64,000 bases of DNA from Streptococcus uberis. GTDB lineage: Bacteria > Bacillota > Bacilli > Lactobacillales > Streptococcaceae. The stretch covers positions 653,001-717,000 of the forward strand of contig NZ_LS483397.1 in NCBI RefSeq assembly GCF_900475595.1. The letters run 5' to 3'. A program made the position numbers and the translations under genes. Under the pieces are notes generated by a model. That model was not told the DNA's origin. It saw only the letters and a list, made by a program, of their open reading frames with translations, and did no database searches. Shown here piece by piece: positions 25,982-38,038 of this stretch. Within the stretch, counting starts at the first letter, position 1; the number at the start of each line of letters is the position of its first letter.

Positions 25982-28274
25982 TTCAGTTCTTGTCCATTAT
26001 CATAGTCATCAAGGCAATTACTTTAATATGAGTCTTTGGCAATGGCAAGATGGTAAATTAGGAAAGGATGCGTTTTTTTCACGTTTTGATAGCTTTGGTG
26101 CCGTTGCACTATTGGATTATGAAGCTCCTTATTTTTTAAGCCATGTTTTCCTGATCATTAAAGAACAATATTGGAAAAAACAGTCCATTGATTATAAGGT
26201 GGAAAGAGATTTTGGTATCCCCAAAACAGAAGTTTGGATTGTTGATGGCGATGAAACGGTCTATTATTCGAGACAAGCTGCTATTACGAGCCGTTTTTAT
26301 AAACAGCGTCAGTCTCATGCCTTTGATATGGCTGTTAATAGCAAAGCTTTCGATTATAAATGGGGATTTTCAGATTGGTTGGGATTTCGTTACCAAAATG
26401 ACCAGACGACTTTTCGTCTCTGGTCTCCAACAGCTGAGCTAGTAGAATTAATTCTGTACAGTTCTACTGATGATAGAGCGAGTGTATCTGCAGTTTACAC
26501 AATGACTCGTGGACAAATTAGTAGTCCAGAGAATCATTTTACAAATAACCAAGGGGTCTGGGAACTGACCTTGGATGGCGATTATGATTATCAAGCATAC
26601 TCTTATCGTGTGCACCATAGAAAAAGGTTCTTTGTTGATTCACGGGACCCCTATGCAATTGCTGCTACCTCTGATGGGAGAAGATCAGTTGTTATTGCGC
26701 CTGAGAACTTGAAACCAAAAGGATTTGAAGTTAAGCAAGGAGCAGAAGCTACCTGGAGGCTAGACAATTCTCTCCAATCTGTCATCTATGAGATGCATGT
26801 AAGAGATTTTTCAAAATCAAGTAGTTCTGGTGTACGAGAAGAATTTAGAGGTAAATTTCAAGGTTTGTGGGAAAAAGGAACAAAAAATCAATTTGGTGAT
26901 TCCACTTGTTTTGATTATGTGAAAGAATTAGGGATAACTCATGTACAACTGCAACCCATTTTTGATCATCATCAGACCCTAACGGAAGATGGAGAATATG
27001 CCTATAACTGGGGCTATGATCCAGAAAACTACAATGTTCCCGAAGCTAGTTTTACTAGTAATCCTCATGAACCTGCAACTCGTATTTTAGAGTTGAAAGA
27101 AGCCATACAAGCCTATCATGATGCTGGTTTAAATGTCATCATGGATGTGGTTTATAATCATACTTTTTCTTCTCGTGATTCAGCATTTCAATTAACGGTA
27201 CCAGATTACTATTATCGTATGAATGCAGATGGTTCCTTTCAAAATGGATCTGGTTGTGGGAATGAGACAGCTAGTGAAAAAGAGATGTATCGCAAGTATA
27301 TGATTGATTCCATACTTTATTGGATAAATGACTATAATATTGATGGTTTCCGTTTTGATTTGATGGGCTTACATGATATTGAGACCATGAATGCGATTCG
27401 CAAAGCCGTTGATAACATTGACCCGAGAATCCTCCTTTTTGGAGAAGGTTGGGATATGGGAATTGGACTTTTACCGGAAGAAAAAGCCAAAAAAGAAAAT
27501 GCTCATCTAATGCCTAGAATTGGATTTTTCAATGACGATCAACGTAATGCGATTAAGGGGGCAGAAGTTTTTGGTGCTTTGGAAGAAGGCTTTGTGTCTG
27601 GAGCTGGAACCGAAGATATTGTTGCAAAAGCAATACTTGCCAGTGATGAGCTTGTGAATTATCGAAGTCCTGATCAAGTCATTAACTATGTGGAAGCACA
27701 TGATAATTATAATTTAAATGATTTGTTTTGGGCATTAAATCCTAATGATAGCCTTGATATCCATACCAAGCGTGTCCAATTAGCTTCTGCCATGAATTTA
27801 CTTATGCAAGGCATTAGTTTTATGCAGATTGGACAAGAATTTTTAAGAACAAAACTTTTTCCAACTGGCGAAAATAATGAGTTGACACATGAAGATAGGG
27901 AGCGCGCTATGAATTCTTATAATGCCCCCGATCAAGTGAATCAAGTCAATTGGAACTTAGTTACACAAGAAAAAGAGTCCATTCAATTTATTAAACAATT
28001 AATAAAACTAAAAACAAAGACTCCCTTGTTTTCATATCCAACTTTTGAAGACATTAGAAAGCATGTTTTCGTGGAAAGTGCTCAAACAAATTCAGGTTAT
28101 ATCAGCTTTATCATTGATGATATAAGAAAATACCAAATTATTTTCACGATTTTTGGTAAACAATTGAAAATAAATTGTCAGAATGTTATAATTGAAACAA
28201 ATGATAAGCGTTTTCAAAAACAAGACGGCATTATCAATAATTTAACGGCGATGGTCCTTGATATCACGGAATAA
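25974..28274 (+). CDS. pulA: Type I pullulanase (intracellular debranching enzyme)
   Basis: Hydrolyses alpha-1,6 branch points in glycogen-derived or imported maltodextrins. The 766-aa protein has an N-terminal module, a CBM48-type domain (about 135-225), and a GH13 barrel with the type I signature YNWGYDPENYNVPE (about 343-356), catalytic DGFRFDLMG (Asp nucleophile), LFGEGWDMG (Glu acid/base) and VEAHDN. No signal peptide or LPxTG anchor is present, so it is cytoplasmic. It precedes the glycogen genes and ends in a terminator. Confidence 0.93.
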   Translation: MNNSVLVHYHSHQGNYFNMSLWQWQDGKLGKDAFFSRFDSFGAVALLDYEAPYFLSHVFLIIKEQYWKKQSIDYKVERDFGIPKTEVWIVDGDETVYYSRQAAITSRFYKQRQSHAFDMAVNSKAFDYKWGFSDWLGFRYQNDQTTFRLWSPTAELVELILYSSTDDRASVSAVYTMTRGQISSPENHFTNNQGVWELTLDGDYDYQAYSYRVHHRKRFFVDSRDPYAIAATSDGRRSVVIAPENLKPKGFEVKQGAEATWRLDNSLQSVIYEMHVRDFSKSSSSGVREEFRGKFQGLWEKGTKNQFGDSTCFDYVKELGITHVQLQPIFDHHQTLTEDGEYAYNWGYDPENYNVPEASFTSNPHEPATRILELKEAIQAYHDAGLNVIMDVVYNHTFSSRDSAFQLTVPDYYYRMNADGSFQNGSGCGNETASEKEMYRKYMIDSILYWINDYNIDGFRFDLMGLHDIETMNAIRKAVDNIDPRILLFGEGWDMGIGLLPEEKAKKENAHLMPRIGFFNDDQRNAIKGAEVFGALEEGFVSGAGTEDIVAKAILASDELVNYRSPDQVINYVEAHDNYNLNDLFWALNPNDSLDIHTKRVQLASAMNLLMQGISFMQIGQEFLRTKLFPTGENNELTHEDRERAMNSYNAPDQVNQVNWNLVTQEKESIQFIKQLIKLKTKTPLFSYPTFEDIRKHVFVESAQTNSGYISFIIDDIRKYQIIFTIFGKQLKINCQNVIIETNDKRFQKQDGIINNLTAMVLDITE

Positions 28275-28300
28275 CCTGATTTAATTCAGGTTATTTTTGT
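28271..28300 (+). terminator. Terminator between pulA and glgB
   Basis: A 9-bp stem ATAACCTGA / TCAGGTTAT with a six-base loop, then a T-rich tail. It overlaps the pulA stop and partly separates pulA from glgBCDA. Confidence 0.8.
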
Positions 28301-28345
28301 TTTTTAAAAGGAATTATCAAGCATTAGGAGTGAAAGGGTGGTGTG

Positions 28346-30223
28346 ATGGATAAAGAGTTAGCGGAATACAGTTTCGGAACAGGTGAAAATTTTCAACTAC
28401 ATCAATTTCTGGGTGTTCATGCGGAATCTAGGGATGGTCAAGATGGATTTATCTTTAGAGTGTGGGCTCCAAATGCGGAAATGGTCTATCTGATGGGCGA
28501 TTTTTCTCAATGGAATCAAGCAAAAATCCCAATGACAAGACGCGAGTCTGGGATCTGGGAAGTTTTTTCACACTTGCCTCATGAGGGGGATATTTATAAG
28601 TATTTGGTAAGACGCAAAGGCGGACAAGAAATTGATAAGATAGATCCAATGGCTATCTGTTTTGAATCTCGTCCTGGAACAGGTGCAATTATCAAAACCC
28701 TTACTGAGAAAAAATGGAAGGATAGCCTTTGGATGGGCAGAAGGAAACGATTTGGTTTTGAAAAAAGACCGGTCAATATCTATGAAGTTCATGCCAATTC
28801 CTGGAAAAAAGACCAAAACGGGAAACCTTACCAATTTAAAGAACTTAAAGAGTGCTTAATACCTTACCTCAAACGGATGAACTACACACATGTGGAGTTC
28901 ATGCCTCTAATGACCCATCCCTTAGGGATGAGTTGGGGTTATCAACTCATGGGATATTTTGCTTTTGACAGCACCTTTGGTAGTTTAGAAGATTTTAGAG
29001 ATTTTGTTGAAGAGTGCCATCTGAATAATATAGGAGTTCTAGTTGACTGGGTTCCAGGTCATTTTACACAGAATGATGATGCCTTAGCTTATTTTGATGG
29101 AACACCAACTTATGAATATCAGGATCATCACAGAGCTCACAATTATGGATGGGGGGCATTAAATTTTGATTTAGGGAAAAATCAAGTTCAGTCCTTTCTC
29201 ATTTCAAGTGCATTATTTTGGTTGGAAACCTTCCATCTAGATGGTATTCGTGTTGACGCAGTTAGCAATATGCTCTATTTAGATTACGACCAGGGTCCAT
29301 GGACCCCAAACCTAGAAGGTGGAAATCATAATTTAGAAGCGATAGCTTTTCTCAAGAAACTCATTAAGATAATAAAGACTTCTCATCCTGACGTGATGAT
29401 GATTGCTGAAGAGGCAACTGCGGAGATACCAATTACGAAGTCTCAAGACCAAGGTGGCTTAGGTTTTGACTATAAATGGAATATGGGTTGGATGAATGAC
29501 ATCTTGAGATTTTACCAAGAAGATCCTCTGCAACGAAAGTTTCATTACAATTGGGTAACCTTCAGTTTTATGTACTGTTTTAATGAGCATTATATTCTTC
29601 CTTTTTCTCATGACGAAGTGGTTCACGGAAAGAAAAGCCTTATGCATAAAATGTGGGGGGATCGTTATAATCAGTTTGCTGGTTTGAGAAATTTATTAGC
29701 CTACCAGATATGTCATCCTGGGAAAAAATTGCTTTTTATGGGATCTGAATTTGGTCAATTTTTAGAATGGAAATATGATGGTCAGTTGGTCTGGGAAAAT
29801 TTGGATGACGACTTAAATGCCAAAATGTTAGATTTTACCAGTCAGCTCAATGCCTTTTATAAAGAAAATAATATGCTTTGGCAAAATGATATGTCCTATG
29901 ATGGTATTGAAATTATTGATGCAGATAATAAAGAGGAGTCGGTCCTTTCTTTCCTTCGAAAAAACGATAAAGGTGAATTTCTACTTTGTGTTTTTAATAT
30001 GACTCCAGTTGAAAGAAGAGACTTCACTATAGGTGTCCCTATATCTGGTTTTTATGAAGAAGTATTGAATACGGAAATGTCACAATTTGGAGGTGTATGG
30101 CAAGAACATAATCCAATAACGCAAAGTCAAAGTGAAAAATGGAAAAATTATCATAATACATTACATTTTACAGTCCCAGCTTTAGGAGCAAGTATTTGGA
30201 GGTTAAAAAAGAGAAAAAAATAA
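28346..30223 (+). CDS. glgB: 1,4-alpha-glucan branching enzyme
   Basis: Introduces alpha-1,6 branches during glycogen synthesis. The 625-aa protein has an N-terminal CBM48 ([20 protein letters not shown]), then the GH13 barrel with [12 protein letters not shown], catalytic [23 protein letters not shown] and [11 protein letters not shown], and a C-terminal beta domain. Length is normal for the short type. A GTG lies 3 nt upstream in frame; the ATG is preferred, with AAAGGGTGG upstream. First gene of glgBCDA. Confidence 0.95.
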   Translation: MDKELAEYSFGTGENFQLHQFLGVHAESRDGQDGFIFRVWAPNAEMVYLMGDFSQWNQAKIPMTRRESGIWEVFSHLPHEGDIYKYLVRRKGGQEIDKIDPMAICFESRPGTGAIIKTLTEKKWKDSLWMGRRKRFGFEKRPVNIYEVHANSWKKDQNGKPYQFKELKECLIPYLKRMNYTHVEFMPLMTHPLGMSWGYQLMGYFAFDSTFGSLEDFRDFVEECHLNNIGVLVDWVPGHFTQNDDALAYFDGTPTYEYQDHHRAHNYGWGALNFDLGKNQVQSFLISSALFWLETFHLDGIRVDAVSNMLYLDYDQGPWTPNLEGGNHNLEAIAFLKKLIKIIKTSHPDVMMIAEEATAEIPITKSQDQGGLGFDYKWNMGWMNDILRFYQEDPLQRKFHYNWVTFSFMYCFNEHYILPFSHDEVVHGKKSLMHKMWGDRYNQFAGLRNLLAYQICHPGKKLLFMGSEFGQFLEWKYDGQLVWENLDDDLNAKMLDFTSQLNAFYKENNMLWQNDMSYDGIEIIDADNKEESVLSFLRKNDKGEFLLCVFNMTPVERRDFTIGVPISGFYEEVLNTEMSQFGGVWQEHNPITQSQSEKWKNYHNTLHFTVPALGASIWRLKKRKK

Positions 30224-30286
30224 TGCAATAGCCAATCTGTCTTTGTAACAATATGTGATGGTCATTTGACCATGAAAGGATCCTAT

Positions 30287-31426
30287 ATGAAAAATGAAAT
30301 GTTAGCCCTCATTTTAGCAGGAGGACAAGGAACTCGCCTTGGAAAACTTACTCAAAATATTGCAAAACCAGCAGTTCAATTTGGAGGACGATATCGTATT
30401 ATTGACTTTGCACTATCAAACTGTGCTAATTCCGGAATAGATAATGTCGGTGTTATCACACAGTATCAACCTTTGGCATTAAATAGTCACATTGGAAATG
30501 GTTCATCTTGGGGTCTTGAAGGCATTAATAGAGGTGTTACCATTCTTCAACCCTATTCAGCAACTGAAGGAAATAAATGGTTTGAAGGAACTAGTCATGC
30601 GATTTATCAGAATATAGATTATATTGATAGTATTAATCCTGAGTACGTTTTAATTTTATCTGGTGACCATATTTATAAAATGGATTATGAGGAAATGTTG
30701 CAGGTCCATAAGGACAATATGGCAAGTCTAACAGTGGCAGTTTTAGACGTTCCATTAAAAGAAGCCAGTCGATTTGGCATCATGAATACAGATTCTAATG
30801 ATAGGATTGTAGAATTTGAAGAAAAGCCAGAACATCCAAAATCGACAAAAGCCTCTATGGGAATCTACATTTTTAACTGGCCACGCTTGAGAAACATGTT
30901 AGTAGACTCAGAAAATGGCAATATTGATATGTCTGACTTTGGGAAAAATGTCATTCCAGCTTATTTAGAATCTGGTGAACGTGTTTACACTTATAATTTC
31001 AATGGTTATTGGAAAGATGTGGGTACCATTGAATCGCTTTGGGAAGCTAACATGGAATATATCGCTGAAAACAATCCGTTAGATAGTCGAAACCGTTCAT
31101 GGAAAATTTATTCAAAAAATCACATTGCTCCGCCAAACTTTATTTCTGAACATGCAGAAGTGACTGATTCTTTAGTTGTTGATGGATGCTTTGTTACCGG
31201 AAAAGTAGATCATTCGATTCTTTCAGCAAATGTTCACATGAAACAAGGAGCTGAAATCAAAGATTCCTTTATTATGAGTGGTGCTGTTATCGGTGAGGGA
31301 GCAAAAATTAATAGAGCTATTATAGGTGAAGGTGCTATTATTGGTAATAATGTCGTTATTGATGGCACAGATGAGATTCAAGTTGTAGGCTATAATGAAG
31401 TTGTGGGGGTTTCAAATGAAAATTGA
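30287..31426 (+). CDS. glgC: Glucose-1-phosphate adenylyltransferase catalytic subunit
   Basis: Makes ADP-glucose from ATP and glucose 1-phosphate, the committed step of glycogen synthesis. The 379-aa protein has the nucleotide-binding [13 protein letters not shown] near the N-terminus, [11 protein letters not shown], the sugar-phosphate site EFEEKP, and a C-terminal left-handed beta-helix. In-frame ATGs at 30266 and 30272 exist, but GAAAGGA (30274-30280) is spaced for the ATG at 30287. It overlaps glgD by 11 nt; Firmicutes enzymes work as GlgC-GlgD heteromers. Confidence 0.95.
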   Translation: MKNEMLALILAGGQGTRLGKLTQNIAKPAVQFGGRYRIIDFALSNCANSGIDNVGVITQYQPLALNSHIGNGSSWGLEGINRGVTILQPYSATEGNKWFEGTSHAIYQNIDYIDSINPEYVLILSGDHIYKMDYEEMLQVHKDNMASLTVAVLDVPLKEASRFGIMNTDSNDRIVEFEEKPEHPKSTKASMGIYIFNWPRLRNMLVDSENGNIDMSDFGKNVIPAYLESGERVYTYNFNGYWKDVGTIESLWEANMEYIAENNPLDSRNRSWKIYSKNHIAPPNFISEHAEVTDSLVVDGCFVTGKVDHSILSANVHMKQGAEIKDSFIMSGAVIGEGAKINRAIIGEGAIIGNNVVIDGTDEIQVVGYNEVVGVSNEN

Positions 31427-32549
31427 TAAATATTCAGCTATTTTAGGTAGCTCAATTGGTTTCCCAGAAATGGGTGGATTGACAGATAAACGTCCATTAG
31501 CAAATTTACCATTTGGCGGTAAATACCGTCTTATTGATTTTCATTTGTCTAACTTAGCTAATGCTGGGGTTCGAAGTATATATGGGATTTTCAGGACTGA
31601 AAATATTCGCTCAGTCTTTGACCATGTCAGAAGTGGTCGCGAGTGGGGTCTTAATTCATTACTCAGCCATTATTTTCTAGGATTTTATAATACACAAGAA
31701 AATACTAAGGAAGCTGATCCAGATTATTATGATCAAATTTTAACTTATCTAAAGCGGTCAGGGACTGATCAAACCATTTATATGAGTTGTGATATGTTAT
31801 GTAATATTGAATTAGAGCAGGTAATTCACCTTCATAATTCAAACCATCGCAATATTACTGTTGTCTATAAAAAGACGCCTGTTGACTCTATTTCACCTGA
31901 TAATGATATTTTAGAGATTGATGAAACGGACACAGTAGTAGGACGAAGTCATATCAATGACTCATCCAGTATCGAAAAAATGTCAGCTGGTATTTATATC
32001 GTTAATACTCAGTGGTTAATCGAAGAGATGGAAAAAGAAGTTCAAAAGGAACATCCGCAAAAATTACGGTTCTTATTGAGAGATTTAACAATTAGTGAAG
32101 GGGCCTTAGCTTTCGAATATACTGGGTATTTAGCAAATATTCATTCTATCAAATCCTACTATGATGCTAATATGGATATGCTTGAGCCCTTAAAATTCTA
32201 TTCATTACTTTACTCCAATCAAAAAGTTTATACACGCGTTAAAAATGAAGAAGCGACTTATTTTTCAGCGGAGTCTGATATCAATAACTCTCAGTTTGCT
32301 TCAGGTAGTGTGATTAAAGGAAAAGTAGATCATTCAATTGTTGCAAGAAATTGTTATGTATCCCCAAATGCAAGAATCAAGAATTCTATCTTATCACCAA
32401 AAGTTACCATTGGTGAAGGGGCGAGTGTTGAATATGCTATTATTGATAAGTCTGTGACAGTTCAAGCGGGTATTACTATTAGAGGAACGGAAGAAGAACC
32501 TATTGTTGTTTCAAAAGGAAGTTGTGTTGTTGAGGATATGGTGAAATGA
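31416..32549 (+). CDS. glgD: Glucose-1-phosphate adenylyltransferase regulatory subunit
   Basis: Paralogue of GlgC that forms the heteromeric enzyme. The 377-aa protein keeps the nucleotidyltransferase fold and C-terminal beta-helix, but its N-terminal loop reads [22 protein letters not shown], lacking the GGxGTR motif needed for catalysis, as is normal for GlgD. The ATG at 31416 follows GGGGG at 31405-31409. It overlaps glgC by 11 nt and glgA by 4 nt, so translation is coupled. Confidence 0.94.
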   Translation: MKIDKYSAILGSSIGFPEMGGLTDKRPLANLPFGGKYRLIDFHLSNLANAGVRSIYGIFRTENIRSVFDHVRSGREWGLNSLLSHYFLGFYNTQENTKEADPDYYDQILTYLKRSGTDQTIYMSCDMLCNIELEQVIHLHNSNHRNITVVYKKTPVDSISPDNDILEIDETDTVVGRSHINDSSSIEKMSAGIYIVNTQWLIEEMEKEVQKEHPQKLRFLLRDLTISEGALAFEYTGYLANIHSIKSYYDANMDMLEPLKFYSLLYSNQKVYTRVKNEEATYFSAESDINNSQFASGSVIKGKVDHSIVARNCYVSPNARIKNSILSPKVTIGEGASVEYAIIDKSVTVQAGITIRGTEEEPIVVSKGSCVVEDMVK

Positions 32550-33982
32550 AATTATTGTTTATTGCAGCAGAAGGCGCACCCTTTGCTAAAACAGGGGGAT
32601 TAGGTGATGTTATTGGAGCATTACCAAAATCTCTAGCCAAAAATGGAAATGAAATCGCAGTCATTCTCCCCTATTATGATGTGATTGATCAACAATTTGG
32701 AAATCAGGTAAAAGACCTTTTTTACTTCTATACTAATGTTGGGTGGCGACATCAGTATGTTGGCATCAAAGAAATGATTAGAGACAATGTGACCTTTTAC
32801 TTTATTGATAATAGAGATTATTTTTTCCGTGGCCATATTTATGGAGATTGGGATGATGGTGAACGTTTTGCTTATTTCCAACTGGCAGCTTTGGAAGCGA
32901 TGGAGAAGATAAATTTCATTCCTGATGTCCTACATGTTCACGACTACCATACTGCCATGATTCCTTTCTTGTTGAAAGAAAAATACCATTGGATTCAAGC
33001 ATATCAGAAGATAAGAACTGTTTTTACCATTCATAATATTGAATTCCAAGGTCAATTTGGTCCAGGAATGTTAGGAGATTTATTTGGTGTCGGTTCAGAA
33101 CGTTATGAAGATGGTACACTTCGTTGGAACAATTGCTTAAATTGGATGAAAGCTGGTGTTCTATATGCAGATCGCGTGACAACGGTTTCCCCGTCTTATG
33201 CCAATGAAATTCAAACGGTAGCTTTTGGAAAAGGTTTAGATCAAGTGATGAGAATGGAATCGGGAAAACTTTCTGGAATTGTGAATGGTATTGACACAGA
33301 GCTTTATAATCCAGAAAATGATCCCCATGTGACTTTTCCATTTTCTATCAATGATTTAAGTGGTAAGGCTAAAAATAAAAAAGAACTTCAAGAACAATTG
33401 GGTCTCCCTGTTAATGAAAACATTCCATTAATTGGTATAGTTTCCAGACTTACTGATCAAAAAGGCTTTGATATTCTTGTTTCAGAACTTGAAAGTATCT
33501 TACAACAAGACCTTCAAATGGTAGTATTAGGCACAGGCTATCAGCAATATGAAGAAGCATTTAGATGGTTTGCCAATTGCTATCCTGAAAAACTTTCTGC
33601 CAATATCACTTTTGATATAGGATTGGCTCAGAAAATATATGCCTCCTCTGATATGTTTTTAATGCCAAGTGCCTTTGAACCTTGTGGCTTATCTCAAATG
33701 ATGGCAATGCGTTATGGGACCTTGCCAATTGTTCATGAAATTGGTGGTTTAAAGGATACTGTTGAACCTTTTAACCCGTTCGATAAAACGGGTACAGGTT
33801 TCGGTTTCAATCATTTTTCAGGTTTTTGGATGACAAATACATTATTATTTGCCTTAGATATTTTCCATAACCATAAAGAAGATTGGCAAACCATTCAGAA
33901 AAATGCCATGTCTGCTGATTTTTCTTGGGATACTGCAAGTTTAGCTTATGAAAAACTTTATTTGGATTTAAAACATTTTTAG
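32546..33982 (+). CDS. glgA: Glycogen synthase
   Basis: GT5 glucosyltransferase adding glucose from ADP-glucose to growing alpha-1,4 chains. The 478-aa protein shows [17 protein letters not shown] (Lys15, ADP-glucose binding), [13 protein letters not shown], a second Rossmann domain starting near [11 protein letters not shown] (about 297-307), and [17 protein letters not shown] (about 376-392). Full length. Its ATG overlaps the glgD stop. The broken glgP follows after 16 nt. Confidence 0.96.
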   Translation: MKLLFIAAEGAPFAKTGGLGDVIGALPKSLAKNGNEIAVILPYYDVIDQQFGNQVKDLFYFYTNVGWRHQYVGIKEMIRDNVTFYFIDNRDYFFRGHIYGDWDDGERFAYFQLAALEAMEKINFIPDVLHVHDYHTAMIPFLLKEKYHWIQAYQKIRTVFTIHNIEFQGQFGPGMLGDLFGVGSERYEDGTLRWNNCLNWMKAGVLYADRVTTVSPSYANEIQTVAFGKGLDQVMRMESGKLSGIVNGIDTELYNPENDPHVTFPFSINDLSGKAKNKKELQEQLGLPVNENIPLIGIVSRLTDQKGFDILVSELESILQQDLQMVVLGTGYQQYEEAFRWFANCYPEKLSANITFDIGLAQKIYASSDMFLMPSAFEPCGLSQMMAMRYGTLPIVHEIGGLKDTVEPFNPFDKTGTGFGFNHFSGFWMTNTLLFALDIFHNHKEDWQTIQKNAMSADFSWDTASLAYEKLYLDLKHF

Positions 33983-33998
33983 GAGTTTATCAAAGAAA

Positions 33999-36259
33999 AT
34001 GAAAGTCACAAAAGAAAAATTCATTCGCGATTTTAAAGATACTTTGCATGAAGAATAATTAGTCAAAATACCAAATGCTAGTGAGACAGAAATATTCTTC
34101 GCTCTAGCTAAATTAGTTCGCATATATTACACACGCATATGGTTAGAACGTAACCGTCAATTAACGGAGAATCAAGAAAAAGTTGCCTATTATTTTTCAA
34201 TTGAGTTTTTACCTAGCCGTATGTTAGAAACTAACTTGTTGAATTTAGGCATCCTTAGCACTACAAAAGAGGCTTTTAATGAGTTAGGGATTGATTTTGA
34301 AGCCGTTAAAGAAGCTGAACATGATATGGCGCTCGGGAATGGTGGTCTTGGAAGATTAGCAGCTGCTTTCATGGATTCATTGGCTACAACAGGTTATCCG
34401 GGTTTTGGGAACGGCCTCCGTTATCAATATGGACTGTTTAAACAAAGAATCGTAGATGGCTATCAAGTTGAATTGCCGGATACTTGGTTTGGTTCAACAG
34501 GAAATGTTTTGGAAACGATGTGATCAATAATCTCCGCTTATGGGATGTTGAAATACCTGTAGAAGATGAGTTGGATTACCCTACGCTTGAGTCTAGAAGA
34601 GCTGTTCAAGATATCACAGCAGTTTTATATCCAGATGATAGCAATTATGAAGGAAAAAACTTCGATTGATTCAGGAATACTTTATGACAAGTGCGGGCCT
34701 GCAATCTATCATAAAATCTTATTTAAAACAAGGTATGCCCTTAAAAGATTTTTACCAAAAAGTATCTCTCCATATTAATGATACACATCCGGCTGTCGCA
34801 CCAGCGGAACTAATGAGACTTTTAATAGATGACTATGGCTTGGAGTGGGATGAGGCTTGGGAAGCAACTGTTAAGACCATGAGTTATACGAACCAACCAT
34901 ACCATTTTATCTGAAGCATTGGAGAAGTGGGGTACAGAGCTCTTTAAATTTGTTTTACCACGTGTTTATCAAATCATCCTTGAAATTGAAAATCGCTATG
35001 TTAAAGATTTGGCACAAAAAGGAATAGAAGCGGAACTGATTGAACATACAAGAATTGTTAAAGACCGTTTTATCCATATGGCACATTTAGCTATAATTGG
35101 AGGACACTCAGTCAATGGTGTGGCAAAACTGCACACAGAACTCTTAAAAGAAGATACCTTAAGAGCTTTTTACCAACTTTATCCAGAAAAATTCAATAAT
35201 AAAACTAATGGAATAGTGCAAAGACGCTGGACTCAGATTGCAGCTCCTGGATTATCAAGAGTAATTGATAGCACTATCGGAGAGGATTGGCGTAGGGATA
35301 TCCATCGTCTGAGGAAACTGGAAAACTTTCAAAATGACCCTCAGGTTTTAAAACAGTTTCATCAAGTCAAGCAAATTGCAAAATAAAAATTGGCTAAGTA
35401 TATCTTAAAAACGGCGGGTGTCGTTGTGTTATCTGATGCTATTTTTGATGTCCAAGTAAAACGCCTTCATGCCTATAAACGTCAGTTGCTTAACGTCCTT
35501 CATATTATGAAACGTTATCTTGATTTGAAAGATAATCCTGATTTGGACTGCCTTCCAAGAGTTTTTATTTTGGGAGCAAAAGCTGCGCCGAGTTACCATT
35601 TTGCAAAATTGGTCATTAAAAGAATTAATGAAATGGCTAATCTTATCAATAATGATGCCTCTTTAAATGGAAAGCTTAAGCTTGTTTTCTTAGAAAACTA
35701 TAACGTTAGTCTGGCAGAATTAATTATTCCTGCTGCTGATGTATCAGAACAGATTTCTTTAGCTTCCAAAGAAGCTTCAGGAACGTCAAACATGAAATTT
35801 ATGATGACGGGATCTATCACATTAGCTACCTTAGATGGTGCTAACATAGAAATAAAGGATCAAGTTGGAGATGATAATATTATCATTTTTGGAATAACAA
35901 AGGATCAAGTTTATCAACATTATGAAAAACATGACTATAATTCCAGAGTACTTTATGAGACAAATCCGGAGATTAGACGTATTGTTGATAGTTTCGTGAA
36001 CGGTGCTATTCCTAATTGTCAGAATGAAGGTATGGAAATTTATGAGGCTTTAATCACTCATAATGAAGACTATTTCTTATTAGAAGATTTGCCAGCTTAT
36101 ATTGAAGCCCAAAATAAAATTGATCTTTTATATCGTGATCAAAAGAAGTGGTCACAAATGTCGTTAGTTAATATTGCTCATTCAGATAGATTTACTTCAG
36201 ATGATACGATTGAGGAGCATACCAATGAGATTTGGCATTTGAATAAAATAAATCATTAA
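33999..36259 (+). pseudogene. glgP: Glycogen phosphorylase pseudogene
   Basis: Remnant of a GT35 phosphorylase, which would release glucose 1-phosphate from glycogen. The homology spans the whole gene, including the active-site-type ALGNGGLGRLAAAFMDSLAT, HINDTHPAVA and the PLP-lysine segment EASGTSNMKFMMTG. Lesions: an in-frame TAA at 34056-34058 after residue 19; loss of a block of codons with a frameshift around 34515-34523 (between STGNVLET and VINNLRLW); a one-base deletion near 34660; a four-base duplication AACCAACC near 34893-34900; and an in-frame TAA at 35384-35386 (probably from CAA). None of the resulting pieces holds a complete active site. The 5' ribosome site is still recognisable (AGGAG at 33981). 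Confidence 0.95.
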
Positions 36260-36273
36260 AAATATCAATAGTT

Positions 36274-36298
36274 GAGACGGTTTTCCCCGTCTCTTTTT
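36274..36298 (+). terminator. Terminator after the glycogen cluster
   Basis: A 7-bp G+C-rich stem GAGACGG / CCGTCTC with a 6-nt loop and five T. Confidence 0.88.
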
Positions 36299-36313
36299 GG
36301 AATTTGTCAAACT

Positions 36314-36342
36314 TTGAAATAAAGCTAAATTACTGTTATAAT
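36314..36342 (+). promoter_or_regulatory. Distal promoter of the atp operon
   Basis: TTGAAA (36314-36319) and TATAAT (36337-36342), 17 bp apart, with TG at 36334-36335. Predicted leader about 165 nt. Confidence 0.75.
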
Positions 36343-36448
36343 TGAATTGTCAAGCTATTTACCTTGATAAGATAATCGTGTTTCTAAGAAAACTCTAAAC
36401 TTTGGTTAGTAAAGGTTTAAGAAAGCGTAATCAAACGTTGGATTTCTG

Positions 36449-36477
36449 TTGACATTCTTATTATTAAGGAATAGAAT
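36449..36477 (+). promoter_or_regulatory. Proximal promoter of the atp operon
   Basis: TTGACA (36449-36454) and TAGAAT (36472-36477), 17 bp apart. Together with the upstream promoter this gives the 253-nt gap before atpE two independent start points. Confidence 0.72.
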
Positions 36478-36512
36478 AGCAAAGTAAAAAAATTTTTAAG
36501 GAGAATTCTAAA

Positions 36513-36710
36513 ATGAGTCCTATTTTCGCATTGGCATTTGCCTGTTTTGGTGTATCACTTGCAGAGGGTTTCTTGATGGCAAATCTATTTAGATCTGCAG
36601 CTCGCCAACCTGAAATTATTGGTCAACTTCGTTCATTAATGATTTTAGGTATTGCCTTTATCGAGGGAACTTTCTTCGTTACATTAGCAATGGCATTTAT
36701 TTTGAAATAA
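36513..36710 (+). CDS. atpE: F1Fo-ATPase subunit c
   Basis: Proton-carrying ring subunit of 65 aa with two transmembrane helices. The essential carboxylate is Glu51 in [17 protein letters not shown]; a second glutamate, Glu18, lies in helix 1 (GVSLAEGF), a feature also known in other streptococcal c subunits. The polar loop carries [14 protein letters not shown] precedes the ATG. First gene of the operon, ahead of atpB, as in streptococci. Confidence 0.95.
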   Translation: MSPIFALAFACFGVSLAEGFLMANLFRSAARQPEIIGQLRSLMILGIAFIEGTFFVTLAMAFILK

Positions 36711-36814
36711 GCAAAAGCTTCAAAAAATTAGTAAGGATAGCGTTATTTGTTTATGTATCATAAATACAGACATGTGTAACGTCATCTAAGACCGATATCA
36801 AAGGAGGGAAGAGG

Positions 36815-37528
36815 TTGGAAGAAATAACTCCAACACTGACACTAGGTCCTGTGACCTTTAATTTGACCCTGCTTGCTATGTGTATTATTACTATAGTTAT
36901 TGTTTTTTCATTTGTTTATCTAGCAAGTCGAAATATGAGCTTGCGTCCAAAAGGTAAACAAACTGCTTTAGAATTCATTTTGGATTTTATTTCAGGCGTT
37001 ACCGATGAGCATATTGAAAAACCATTTCGTAGTCGCTATGCACTTTTCTTTTTCTGTGTCTTTCTTTTTGTAATGGTTGCAAATAATTTAGGACTAATGA
37101 CAAAGTTGGAAACGCCAGATAAGATGAATCTTTGGACGTCACCAACTGCTAATATTGGTTTTGACTTATCATTATCATTATTAGTTGCCATAATTTGCCA
37201 TGTTGAAGGTATTCGTCAACGAGGATTTATTCCTTATTTAAAACGATTTGCAAGTCCTACAATTATGACACCCATGAACCTTTTAGAAGAAGTAACCAAT
37301 GTTTTATCGCTAGCATTACGTTTATACGGAAATATTTTTGCTGGTGAAGTCGTGACGGGTCTTATTCTAAAAATGTTAGTTGCAAATATGGCATGGTTTC
37401 CAGTTGCATTTATTTTAAATATGGTTTGGACAGCATTTTCAGTCTTTATCTCATGCGTTCAGGCTTATGTATTTACTAAATTAACATCAATGTATCTTGG
37501 AAAAAAAGTCAATGAGGAAGAAGAATAA
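36815..37528 (+). CDS. atpB: F1Fo-ATPase subunit a
   Basis: Membrane subunit forming the proton half-channels with the c ring. The 237-aa protein has about six hydrophobic helices and the key segment [20 protein letters not shown] with the essential Arg (about residue 173). The start is TTG at 36815; AAGGAGG at 36801-36807 fits it, and no better ATG exists. The 104-nt gap after atpE is larger than the other spacings in the operon. Confidence 0.95.
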   Translation: MEEITPTLTLGPVTFNLTLLAMCIITIVIVFSFVYLASRNMSLRPKGKQTALEFILDFISGVTDEHIEKPFRSRYALFFFCVFLFVMVANNLGLMTKLETPDKMNLWTSPTANIGFDLSLSLLVAIICHVEGIRQRGFIPYLKRFASPTIMTPMNLLEEVTNVLSLALRLYGNIFAGEVVTGLILKMLVANMAWFPVAFILNMVWTAFSVFISCVQAYVFTKLTSMYLGKKVNEEEE

Positions 37529-37543
37529 GAAAGGAGTAATTCT

Positions 37544-38038
37544 ATGGAATTAACTGTAGGAGAAGTTATTGGGAATTTTATTCTCGTAACGGGTTCAATT
37601 CTTGTTTTGTATCTTTTGCTGAAAAAATTTGCATGGGGTTCAATAAGTGGCATTTTAGAAGAACGCTCTGCTAAGATTTCTAGTGATATTGATCGTGCTG
37701 AACAAGCACGAATTGAAGCAGAGAATCTTGCTCAAAAACGTGAAAATGAATTAGCAGGTGCTAAACAAGAAGCAAGTAAAATTATTACGGATGCCAAAGA
37801 ACTTGGTCAAGTAAAAGGTGAACAATTAGTAGCTGAAGCAAGTGCCGAAGTAAGTCGTCTAAAAGAAAAAGCTCAAGCAGACATCCAACAGAGTAAAACA
37901 GATGCTATTTCAAGTGTTAAGTCAGAGATGACAGATTTAACGGTTCTTTTAGCCGAAAAAGTATTAGGAGCAAATCTGGATAAGTCAGCACAAAGCCAAC
38001 TTATTGATAGTTATCTTGATGACTTAGGAGAAGCTTAA
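37544..38038 (+). CDS. atpF: F1Fo-ATPase subunit b
   Basis: Peripheral stalk subunit of 164 aa with an N-terminal membrane helix (about residues 8-27) and a long alanine- and charge-rich helix that dimerises. The [22 protein letters not shown] junction is characteristic. Stop overlaps the atpH ATG by one base. Confidence 0.95.

Noticed and set aside
34221..36259. Several consecutive open frames that could be annotated as separate small genes
   Set aside because: Each aligns with a successive part of one glycogen phosphorylase; stops and shifts between them are mutations, so I list one pseudogene.
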